A stretch of DNA of 8,206 nucleotides from Bacteroidales bacterium (GTDB taxonomy: Bacteria; Bacteroidota; Bacteroidia; Bacteroidales; Muribaculaceae): positions 1 through 8,206 of the forward strand of contig SFJG01000087.1 of NCBI GenBank assembly GCA_004555955.1, given 5' to 3'. Below the pieces are notes generated by a model that saw only the letters and a list, made by a program, of their open reading frames with translations, did no database searches and was not told where the DNA came from. The position numbers were made by a program, and so were the translations under genes. Of the stretch, positions 1-5,615 are shown piece after piece (positions within the stretch are counted from its first letter, which is position 1; each line of letters starts with the position of its first letter).

Positions 1-251
1 TATGATCTTCCGTTCCATTCAACTCGGTAAATTAATTTTTCGCCTAAATACAAAACGTATAGTTTTAGTTCTTTCGGTCCTGTTACATACCAAGTTCCGC
101 CGCGGTAGCAATCACCAATAACAGTATCCACTTCAATCCAGTTGGCGGAAGTAGCTTGTTGATTGTTGGTTTGCGGCATTCCCATCACCGGAGTTGATAG
201 AGATAGTACGACTACGGTGCAGATACACAAAAATTTCAATACTCTTTTCAT
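1..251 (-). CDS. Small secreted protein of unknown function, 3' end beyond the window
   Basis: An open frame starts at ATG 251-249 on the minus strand and stays open for 83 codons to the window edge, so the C-terminus is missing. The N-terminus is a clear signal peptide: MKR, then a hydrophobic run (VLKFLCICTVVVLSLS), then small residues near PVMGM where cleavage is plausible. No lipobox with the usual acidic stretch is visible. The mature part is rich in Tyr, Trp and Gly (NWIEVDTVIGDCYRGGTWYV and onward), which suggests a beta-rich exported protein, but I do not recognise the family. No promoter is evident directly before it. It lies 38 bases downstream of the ATPase remnant on the same strand and may be read from the promoter of that remnant. 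The frame and signal peptide are seen directly; export is inferred. Confidence 0.7.
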   Translation of the reverse strand, partial: MKRVLKFLCICTVVVLSLSTPVMGMPQTNNQQATSANWIEVDTVIGDCYRGGTWYVTGPKELKLYVLYLGEKLIYRVEWNGRS

Positions 252-289
252 CTTATGAATGATTTTTTTATTGATGATTTATATTAGAC

Positions 290-391
290 TCAAGCCATTC
301 CCATTTCCCACATCCGGGATTTGTGCGGAAACGACAGATTGCGTATACGCCTCAATTCGGCTATTTCGTTTTCTCTGTTGTAGAATCTCAT
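290..391 (-). pseudogene. N-terminal remnant of a Bacteroidota AAA-type ATP-binding protein (ATPase_2/DUF234-like)
   Basis: Reading the minus strand from ATG 391-389 gives MRFYNRENEIAEL, then RRIRNLSFPHKSRM, then WEMGMA and a TGA at 292-290. The first 27 residues match, from memory, the very conserved start of a Bacteroidota family of ATP-binding proteins (M-(K/R)-F-Y-N-R-E-x-E-I-x-x-L, later SRM). In intact members this leads straight into a TVxxGRRRxGKTS P-loop. Here the similarity stops just where the P-loop should begin, and the reading frame ends six residues later. This is therefore a deletion remnant rather than a working ATPase. Nothing resembling the remaining several hundred residues is present between here and the next gene. 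A short functional peptide cannot be excluded. Confidence 0.68.
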
Positions 392-403
392 ATCTTACAC
401 ATT

Positions 404-438
404 TTTGCAACTACGGTTGATTCAACCACGGTTGCAAA
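404..438. repeat. 35-bp imperfect palindrome before the ATPase remnant
   Basis: The outer arms TTTGCAAC (404-411) and GTTGCAAA (431-438) are exact reverse complements. The inner arms GGTTGA (415-420) and TCAACC (422-427) are also exact, around a single central T at 421. Only the three-base steps 412-414 and 428-430 fail to match fully. So 28 of 34 flanking positions are symmetric, which is far more than chance for one site. It sits 13 to 47 bases upstream of the ATPase remnant start and overlaps a possible -7 box, a layout typical of a repressor operator. A recombination site or RNA hairpin are alternatives. Confidence 0.7.
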
Positions 439-466
439 TATCGTTATTTCTCCACAAATTCGCAAG
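435..466 (-). promoter_or_regulatory. Possible sigma-ABfr promoter for the ATPase remnant and secreted protein
   Basis: On the minus strand the sequence reads CTTG (466-463), a 20-base spacer, then GATATTTG (442-435). Compared with TTTG-N19-21-TAnnTTTG this has one mismatch in each box. Transcription would begin near 428, inside the palindrome at 404-438. The match is imperfect and the call rests partly on its position before the remnant ORF. Confidence 0.33.
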
Positions 467-692
467 AAATAGGCTCATTTTTAACAAAATAAGTGCAAAA
501 TTGTTGAGAAAATGACGTTAGATATTAGATAGAAAAGAAACACCCGACTAACCCTGCGTCAGCCCGGGAGGGCGCTTGACGTAGGGTTGCTCGGATGGGT
601 ATAAAAACCTTGAACTTTGTGAGAAGTTCGTTTGTGGTAGTGATATTTTTTTTATTTGGAATAACCGAAAAGAAGCCCTTCGCTCGCCGAGC
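439..692. other. Intergenic stretch between the ATPase remnant region and adk
   Basis: Apart from the possible promoter at 435-466 and the hairpin at 531-600, I see nothing coding or structured here. The part at 443-530 is A/T-rich with no long open frame on either strand. The open frame on the plus strand at 595-792 runs antisense into adk, starts in the terminator hairpin and has no recognisable product, so it is not called. Confidence 0.5.
531..600 (-). terminator. Large hairpin, probable terminator of the hpt-adk operon
   Basis: Arms at 550-561 (AACCCTGCGTCA) and 577-588 (TGACGTAGGGTT) pair over 12 positions with one G-U. A further GCCC/GGGC pairing (562-565 with 570-573) lies inside and CCGA/TCGG (544-547 with 591-594) outside. 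On the minus strand the structure is followed by a T-rich run (TTTCTTTTCT, 540-531), while the plus strand has no such run. It lies about 90 bases past the adk stop. The tract is interrupted, so termination efficiency is uncertain. Confidence 0.55.
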
Positions 693-1271
693 CTATTTCA
701 ATCGTGCGTCGATGGCTGCTGTGATGCGGTCGAAGATTTCGTCGATGCTGCCGGTGCCTTTGACGGGCAAGAATGAGCCTTCGCCGATGTAGTAGTCGTG
801 CAGCGGTTGGGTCTTTGCGTGATATTCTACGAGGCGTTTGCGGATGGTGTCGAGGTTGTCGTCGCTGCGTCCGCTTTGCTTACCGCGGAGGATGAGTCGG
901 TCGATGAGTTCGTTTTCGTCAACGTCAAGTCCGATTACGGCATCGACTTGTGCGCCGCGTTCGGCAAGCAGTGTTTTGAGCGCTTTGGCTTGGTTGATGG
1001 TACGCGGAAATCCGTCGAAGATAACGCCGCGTTTTGCTTCTTCGGTGTTGTCGAGTATCTTGGCAAGCATATCGACTACTAATTCGTCGGGAATGAGCTT
1101 GCCTTCCGATATAAATTTGTCGGCAATGATGCCGAGTTCCGTTCCTTGTGCGATGTGTTCACGCAACACCTCTCCTGTCGAGATGTGGTAGAGACCATAG
1201 CGGTCTGTCAATTTCTCGCTCTGGGTGCCTTTCCCGGACCCTGGAGCGCCAAAAATTACGATATTAAACAT
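693..1271 (-). CDS. adk: Adenylate kinase
   Basis: Adenylate kinase (192 residues) catalyses ATP + AMP to 2 ADP in the cytoplasm and balances the adenylate pool. The P-loop GAPGSGKGT is at residues 8-16. The AMP-binding region follows, with STG (31-33) and Arg37, and the hallmark DGFPRT is at 86-91. The LID is the short form: Arg129-Gly130 leads through GRSDDN (134-139) directly into the C-terminal helices, with no four-cysteine zinc segment. This matches the roughly 190-residue Bacteroidota enzymes and differs from the approximately 215-residue long-LID enzyme of E. coli. The start at 1271 places the P-loop where the family expects it. It is the second gene after hpt, 57 bases downstream with no promoter between them, so co-transcription is likely. 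The protein is complete and all key residues are present. Confidence 0.97.
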   Translation of the reverse strand: MFNIVIFGAPGSGKGTQSEKLTDRYGLYHISTGEVLREHIAQGTELGIIADKFISEGKLIPDELVVDMLAKILDNTEEAKRGVIFDGFPRTINQAKALKTLLAERGAQVDAVIGLDVDENELIDRLILRGKQSGRSDDNLDTIRKRLVEYHAKTQPLHDYYIGEGSFLPVKGTGSIDEIFDRITAAIDARLK

Positions 1272-1328
1272 TTTCTCAATTCCTATATTGTATCCCCTAA
1301 ACCAACCTTTTCGTTCCGTTGAGGTCTA

Positions 1329-1868
1329 CTAACTGTTTTCAAGAATGTAGATGTCTTGGAGGTTTCGGGCTTTCTCGTCGAGGTCGAGTCCGTAGCCGAG
1401 GATGAATTTTGACGGGATGTTAAAGCAACAATAATCAACTTTTACTTCAACTTTTGCCGAATCGGGCTTGCGTAGCAAGGTGGCAAATTTTATTTCTGCG
1501 GGGTTGTATTGTTTAAGTTCGTTGATGAGTTGGACTGCTGTGTAGCCTGTGTCGACAATGTCTTCGATGATTACGATTGTACGTCCTTCGATGTTGGTCT
1601 CCAAGCCGAGGAGCTGCTTGACGTTGCCGGTCGACTCTGTGCCGCAGTACGATTTAAAGCGGATAAATGTGATTTCGGCGTCGAAGTCGAATTGGCGAAA
1701 GAGGTCGGCGGCAAAGATAAACGCACCGTTGAGCACACCGATGAAGAGTGGATTCTTGCCTGCGCAATCGCGCTTGATGTCTTGGGCAACTTCTTTTATT
1801 CTCTCTTGAATCTCGTCGCTTGTGATATACGGCACAAACGTCTTATTGTCGATAACTACTTTGTCCAT
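1329..1868 (-). CDS. hpt: Hypoxanthine phosphoribosyltransferase
   Basis: This purine-salvage enzyme (179 residues) joins hypoxanthine (and often guanine) to PRPP to form IMP or GMP in the cytoplasm. The PRPP-binding signature VIIEDIVDTGYT is at 99-110, with the catalytic Asp at 106. Upstream are the GVLNGAFIFAADL segment (44-56) and the mobile loop around KSYCGTESTGNVK (72-84). The C-terminal purine-binding part contains SKFILGYGLDLDEKARNL (153-170), the usual place of the base-contacting Lys and aromatic residue. The length is normal for bacterial HPRT. It is the first gene of an hpt-adk unit, reading from a near-consensus promoter at 1891-1922 with a leader of only about 16 bases. Pairing salvage of IMP with adenylate balancing is metabolically coherent. 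Confidence 0.96.
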   Translation of the reverse strand: MDKVVIDNKTFVPYITSDEIQERIKEVAQDIKRDCAGKNPLFIGVLNGAFIFAADLFRQFDFDAEITFIRFKSYCGTESTGNVKQLLGLETNIEGRTIVIIEDIVDTGYTAVQLINELKQYNPAEIKFATLLRKPDSAKVEVKVDYCCFNIPSKFILGYGLDLDEKARNLQDIYILENS

Positions 1869-1890
1869 GTCGGGGTTTTATAAAATTGTG

Positions 1891-1922
1891 CAAATGTACG
1901 AAGTTTTGCTCATTATAGCAAA
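1891..1922 (-). promoter_or_regulatory. sigma-ABfr promoter of the hpt-adk operon
   Basis: On the minus strand TTTG (1922-1919) is followed by a 20-base spacer and TACATTTG (1898-1891), an exact fit to TTTG-N19-21-TAnnTTTG. Transcription would start near 1885, about 16 bases before the hpt ATG at 1868. It lies between the stop of the histidine kinase and hpt, so hpt-adk need not depend on read-through from the kinase. Confidence 0.85.
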
Positions 1923-1994
1923 AATATGTGCCTTTTTTATGCAAAAATCTCTTTTTCGGCTTTTTTCGACCTGCTTGGGTGGCTTTCAGGGGGC

Positions 1995-3233
1995 TTATCG
2001 GCAGGCGGGGATTTCGATGCGGAAGGTTGTGCCGACGCCGATTTCCGACGTTTTGACGTAGATACGTCCGCCGTGATATTCCTCGATGATGCGTTTTGCA
2101 AGCGTCAGTCCGAGACCCCAGCCGCGACTCTTGGTGGTAAAGCCCGGGTTGAACACGTTCTTGAAGTTTTTGCGCGAGATGCCTTTGCCGGTGTCGGTGA
2201 CGTCGATAAAGACGCGGTCGGCATTCGATGTTACGGTGACGCTCAGCGAGCCTTTGCCTTGCATGGCGTCGACAGCATTTTTTGCCAGGTTTTCCATCAC
2301 CCATTCGAATAGCGACGGGCAGAGCATCACGCCGCGGTCTTCGTCGAGTAAATTGATGCTTAGATTTACGTTTTTAGATATGCGCGCACGCATGTAGTCG
2401 AGGCTGGTTGTGACCGATTCGTTGATGAAGGCGAGTTCCATCTCGGGCTTTGACCCGATTTTGGAGAACCGCTCGGCAATCTTGCTCAGCCGGCGTACGT
2501 CTTTGTTCATGTCGTCGACGATTTCTTTGTCGGTACCTGTTGCTTCGAGCATTTCAACCCACGCCATAAGCGACGAGATGGGTGTGCCCAATTGGTGTGC
2601 CGTCTCTTTCGATAGCCCGACCCACACCTTGTTTTGCTCGGCTTTCTTGGTGGTCACTACGGCAAAATAGACTATCAGCACAAATACGACCATTACCGCC
2701 AACTGTATGTTGGGGTAGAACGAGATGCGCCGCAGTAGTGTTGAGTCTTCGTAATAAAGGTGTTGCACGGTGTTGGCATCGATGTTGATTACGATATGGT
2801 TTTTCGTGTGGCGCAGTGCGTTGAGCTTGTTTTGCAGAAATTCGGCGTTCGTCGGCGAAAGCTCGAAGGGTGCGAGGCTGTCGACGGGCTCCGGCAGACG
2901 GAAGTTGCGGTATTGCAGAATGTTGTCGTTGGCGTCGACGAGTAGCACCGGGATGTTGCGGTTGCCTTCGATAATGCCAAGCAGAAAGTCGATATTGGTA
3001 GTCGATTGGGGCGTGACTTCGGAGCCGACGTCGCTCATCGGGTCGGCTGTAAACACCGGCGCCGACGCGAGTTGCTTCGTTGCCTCCGCCCATATCTCCA
3101 TACGGGCACGCTCTTGCTGCGACATGTCGTCGACCAAATTGTTCGACACATATAGAAAAAACAATACCAACAAAAGCGAGACGCTCAAGAACGCCCACTT
3201 CCAGATTCTCCGTTTGTCGTAGATGTTTGCCAT
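1995..3233 (-). CDS. Membrane-bound sensor histidine kinase, orphan
   Basis: The protein (412 residues) has two membrane segments, about 13-30 and 176-194. They enclose a periplasmic sensor region of about 145 residues that I do not recognise. The cytoplasmic kinase follows. Its dimerisation/phosphoacceptor helix has ETAHQLGTPISSLMAW with His213, the N-box is ENLAKN (Asn315 and Asn319), the G1 box DTGKGI is at 347-352, and the G2 box GWGLGL is at 371-376. All catalytic elements are intact. There is no HAMP or receiver domain. I chose the start at 3233 (MANIYDKRR) because the longer frame from 3338 adds 35 unlike residues and would cover the divergent pgi promoter. No response regulator gene is nearby. 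No good promoter box is visible before it, and no clear terminator follows it before the hpt promoter. The signal and target regulator are unknown. Confidence 0.92.
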   Translation of the reverse strand: MANIYDKRRIWKWAFLSVSLLLVLFFLYVSNNLVDDMSQQERARMEIWAEATKQLASAPVFTADPMSDVGSEVTPQSTTNIDFLLGIIEGNRNIPVLLVDANDNILQYRNFRLPEPVDSLAPFELSPTNAEFLQNKLNALRHTKNHIVINIDANTVQHLYYEDSTLLRRISFYPNIQLAVMVVFVLIVYFAVVTTKKAEQNKVWVGLSKETAHQLGTPISSLMAWVEMLEATGTDKEIVDDMNKDVRRLSKIAERFSKIGSKPEMELAFINESVTTSLDYMRARISKNVNLSINLLDEDRGVMLCPSLFEWVMENLAKNAVDAMQGKGSLSVTVTSNADRVFIDVTDTGKGISRKNFKNVFNPGFTTKSRGWGLGLTLAKRIIEEYHGGRIYVKTSEIGVGTTFRIEIPACR

Positions 3234-3288
3234 ATTGTTATAACGTAATGTTTTGCCGTTTATTGCAGGCTGATTTACTGAAAAACAT

Positions 3289-3319
3289 TTTGCATATCGG
3301 CGAAAATGACGTAACTTCG
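3289..3319 (+). promoter_or_regulatory. sigma-ABfr promoter of pgi
   Basis: TTTG (3289-3292), a 19-base spacer and TAACTTCG (3312-3319) match the Bacteroidota promoter with one change (C for T) in the -7 box. The expected start of transcription near 3326 leaves a leader of about 20 bases before the pgi ATG. The 113-bp gap is shared with the divergent histidine kinase. Confidence 0.7.
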
Positions 3320-3346
3320 CACCGGAAAAGTAAAACATTTTAACTT

Positions 3347-4678
3347 ATGGATTCAATAAAATTTGAGAATCGCAACGTCGGTGGAACGGTCAGCAAAGAC
3401 GCCATCAACGCTTTGCAATCAAAGGCCGCTGAGGCTGTTGAGAAACTTGAACAAGGTACCGGCGCCGGCAACGACTTCTTGGGGTGGCTTCACCTGCCCA
3501 CTTCGCTCGACGAAGCCCTCATTGCCGACATCGAGAAAACCGCAGCCCTCTTGCGTGCCGACTGCGAATATGTTGTTGCTATCGGTATCGGTGGCAGTTA
3601 TCTTGGGGCGAAAGCCGTTATCGAAGCCCTTAGCGACTCTTTTGCCGCTCTCAAACCTGCCAACGGTCCGCGCGTACTCTTTGCCGGTCAAAACATTGGC
3701 GAAGACTATATGAGCGAACTAATCAACTTGCTTGACGGCAAGAAGTTTGGCATCATCGTTATCTCAAAATCGGGTACAACAACCGAGCCGGCAATCGCAT
3801 TCCGCTTGCTCAAGGAAATGCTTGAGAAGCAAGAAGGTAAGGCATTCGCGTCAAAACACATCGTTGCCGTTACCGATAAGGCTCGCGGCGCACTCCGTAG
3901 CCTCGCCGACACAGAAGGCTATACTTCTTACGTTATCGAAGACAACGTCGGCGGTCGCTTTAGCGTGCTTACTCCGGTTGGTCTTCTTCCTATCGCTGTT
4001 GCCGGTTTCGACATCCGTGCTCTTATCGATGGCGCTCGCGCTATGGAGCTTGCCACTGTCAGCCCCGACGACAACATCGCTGTCGAGTACGCCAAAACCC
4101 GCAACGCTCTATACGCTGCCGGCAAGAAAATCGAAATCCTTGTAAACTATAATCCCAAACTTCACTTCCTCGCTGAATGGTGGAAGCAACTCTACGGCGA
4201 AAGCGAAGGTAAGGACCACAAAGGCATTTTCCCCGCTTCGGTCGACAACTCTACCGACCTTCACTCTATGGGTCAATGGATTCAAGACGGCGAACGAACT
4301 ATCTTCGAAACCGTTATTTCCGTCGCTCGTCAGCAACATGAAGTGAAAATCCCGGCTGATGCCGACAACCTCGACGGGCTGAACTACATCGCTGGTAAAC
4401 GCATCGACCAAGTGAACAAAATGGCTGAGCTCGGCACGGTTATCGCTCACATCGATGGCGGTGTGCCTAACATCCACATCACATTGCCCGAACTCTCCGA
4501 ATACTACCTCGGCGAAATTATCTATTTCTTCGAAAAGGCTTGTGGTATAAGTGGCTATATCCTCGACGTTAACCCGTTCAACCAACCGGGTGTTGAGGCG
4601 TATAAGAAGAATATGTTCGCTCTGCTCGAAAAACCCGGCTACGAAGAAGAAACTAAAGCCATTCAGGCTAAGCTCTAA
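3347..4678 (+). CDS. pgi: Glucose-6-phosphate isomerase
   Basis: The enzyme (443 residues) interconverts glucose-6-phosphate and fructose-6-phosphate in glycolysis and gluconeogenesis in the cytoplasm. The phosphate-binding sugar-isomerase (SIS) core shows GIGGSYLGAKA (80-90) and SKSGTTTEP (140-148). The first family signature is DNVGGRFSVLTPVGLLPIA (199-217). The catalytic Glu in GESEGK is residue 285, and DLHSMGQ carries His306. The second signature runs from YYLGEIIYFFEKACG to NPFNQPGVEAYK with the catalytic Lys420. The length fits the short bacterial form (about 445 residues, as in Bacteroidota and Firmicutes) and not the approximately 550-residue enzyme of E. coli. It is transcribed alone, between its own promoter and the terminator at 4705-4746. 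Codon choice is biased to C-ending codons (GAC, AAC), consistent with high expression. Confidence 0.98.
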   Translation: MDSIKFENRNVGGTVSKDAINALQSKAAEAVEKLEQGTGAGNDFLGWLHLPTSLDEALIADIEKTAALLRADCEYVVAIGIGGSYLGAKAVIEALSDSFAALKPANGPRVLFAGQNIGEDYMSELINLLDGKKFGIIVISKSGTTTEPAIAFRLLKEMLEKQEGKAFASKHIVAVTDKARGALRSLADTEGYTSYVIEDNVGGRFSVLTPVGLLPIAVAGFDIRALIDGARAMELATVSPDDNIAVEYAKTRNALYAAGKKIEILVNYNPKLHFLAEWWKQLYGESEGKDHKGIFPASVDNSTDLHSMGQWIQDGERTIFETVISVARQQHEVKIPADADNLDGLNYIAGKRIDQVNKMAELGTVIAHIDGGVPNIHITLPELSEYYLGEIIYFFEKACGISGYILDVNPFNQPGVEAYKKNMFALLEKPGYEEETKAIQAKL

Positions 4679-4704
4679 TACATTATTATATATGTACAAC
4701 AAAC

Positions 4705-4746
4705 AGACGAGACCTCGCTACGGCGAAGCCTCGTCTTTGTTTTTTT
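4705..4746 (+). terminator. Intrinsic terminator of pgi
   Basis: AGACGAG (4705-4711) pairs with CTCGTCT (4730-4736). An inner TCGC/GCGA pairing (4715-4718 with 4723-4726) closes on a TACG loop. A T-run with one G (TTTGTTTTTTT, 4736-4746) follows at once. It is 27 bases past the pgi stop codon. Confidence 0.9.
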
Positions 4747-4820
4747 GCCATTTTCCCGCAATTTTTATCGAAAAGCAGAAATTTTATGTGGAAATATAAG
4801 GCGAGTTTTGCATTTTTTGC

Positions 4821-4828
4821 TACTTTTG
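4821..4828 (+). promoter_or_regulatory. -7 box upstream of the lipoprotein gene
   Basis: TACTTTTG (4821-4828) is an exact TAnnTTTG. A TTTG exists at 4807-4810 but only 10 bases away, too close for a normal -33 element, and nothing fits at the proper distance. The start of transcription would be near 4835, giving an unusually long leader of about 80 bases that contains the direct repeat GCTTGC (4843-4848 and 4851-4856). Confidence 0.6.
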
Positions 4829-4916
4829 CAATAGGGAAGTCGGCTTGCGGGCTTGCCGTTAGTACAATGAGATTTAAACACAGTTAATTTATTACACATA
4901 CTTAAATTATTTTCTT

Positions 4917-5417
4917 ATGAAAAAATCAATTTTTAGAATCATGGCTATGCTGTTTGCGGCTGTGGTTTGCAGTGGGGTTTTTACTTCTTGCAGTGACGAT
5001 GACGAGCCGTCGGGCGATGCTCTTAAGGAACGTCTTCAAGGTACTTGGAATTTCTCGAAAATGAAAATCAAGGTGGCTGATCAAACTTTTGAACTGAGTG
5101 GCGACGACTTGAAGCAAGTTAGCAATGCTGACTATGTTGTCGACGAAGTGCTTTCTTTCAATGGCGACAAAGTGAACGGTCAATACTATGAGATTAAAGG
5201 TAATAAGATTCTTTTGCCATATTACGAAGAACAAAATTGGTGGGGCGAAGTTAGCTTCTCGGGCTCGCAACTCGTGTTCTACTACGACATTACAGCCGAA
5301 GGCATGAGAGTGCAAGAATGGGCATACTACGACCCCGCAACGCGTGGCGCTTCGTTCATTCCTGCGCAAGGCAACGCTGCTTTGATTCCTAATTCTTTCT
5401 CGTTTGTATTGAAATAA
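4917..5417 (+). CDS. Lipocalin-like outer-membrane lipoprotein
   Basis: The 166-residue protein begins with a lipoprotein signal peptide (MKKSIFRIMAMLFAAVVCSGVF) and a lipobox ending at Cys25 (FTSC). The following SDDDE is the acidic lipoprotein export signal that in Bacteroidota directs lipoproteins to the cell surface. The mature part opens with LKERLQGTWNFSKMKI (36-51), the Leu-x-Gly-x-Trp pattern common to the lipocalin-like domains (Pfam Lipocalin_4/5 type) of this phylum. Short alternating hydrophobic strands and many aromatic residues follow, ending in SFSFVLK. No catalytic motif is visible; ligand and function are unknown. It stands alone, with a -7 box upstream and a strong terminator downstream. 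The start at 4917 gives the complete signal peptide. Surface location is inferred from the signal; the domain assignment is from the GTW motif and general look only. Confidence 0.88.
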   Translation: MKKSIFRIMAMLFAAVVCSGVFTSCSDDDEPSGDALKERLQGTWNFSKMKIKVADQTFELSGDDLKQVSNADYVVDEVLSFNGDKVNGQYYEIKGNKILLPYYEEQNWWGEVSFSGSQLVFYYDITAEGMRVQEWAYYDPATRGASFIPAQGNAALIPNSFSFVLK

Positions 5418-5438
5418 ACTTATAGAATTAACTTTATG

Positions 5439-5487
5439 GGCTGTGTCAAAAATTGCAAGTTTTTGGTGCAGCCTTTTTATTTTTTTG
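5439..5487 (+). terminator. Intrinsic terminator of the lipoprotein gene
   Basis: The arms GGCTGTGTCAAAAA (5439-5452) and TTTTTGGTGCAGCC (5460-5473) form a 14-bp RNA stem with three adjacent G-U pairs and a 7-base loop, followed by TTTTTATTTTTTT. The three G-U pairs become A-C mismatches in the opposite transcript, so it should work mainly on the plus strand. Confidence 0.92.
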
Positions 5488-5557
5488 CCTTTTTGGGTTC
5501 TATTCGTTGCTTTTGGGGGCTATTATTTGTCAATTTGTCGCTAATTTTTATCGATAT

Positions 5558-5588
5558 TTTGTCAATTCGAGTAAAAGTAGTAATTTTG
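5558..5588 (+). promoter_or_regulatory. sigma-ABfr promoter of the T9SS cargo and CDF operon
   Basis: TTTG (5558-5561), a 19-base spacer and TAATTTTG (5581-5588) fit the consensus exactly. Transcription from about 5595 leaves a leader of about 20 bases. Because the promoter lies inside the longer open frame that begins at 5436, it fixes the true start codon at 5616. Confidence 0.87.
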
Positions 5589-5615
5589 CACCCGTTTTTA
5601 AATATTTGTATATCA

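Noticed and set aside
838..1191. Long plus-strand open frames antisense to adk, and similar ones antisense to hpt, the kinase, pgi, the T9SS gene and the CDF gene
   Set aside because: They are shadows of well-supported genes, with low-complexity Ser/Arg/Val-rich translations and no recognisable families, start contexts or promoters.
1928..1970. Possible plus-strand hairpin (GCC...GGC around AAAAATCTCTTTTT) followed by T's
   Set aside because: The stem is almost only A-T pairs, there is no plus-strand gene before it, and in the minus direction it lacks a T-tract after a stable stem.
3234..3338. Longer start of the histidine kinase at 3338
   Set aside because: The 35 added residues look random, would overlap the pgi promoter, and the membrane topology is complete from 3233.
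5436..5615. N-terminal extension of the T9SS cargo frame by 60 residues from the ATG at 5436
   Set aside because: The extension contains the terminator at 5439-5487 and the gene's own promoter at 5558-5588, and a typical signal peptide begins at 5616.
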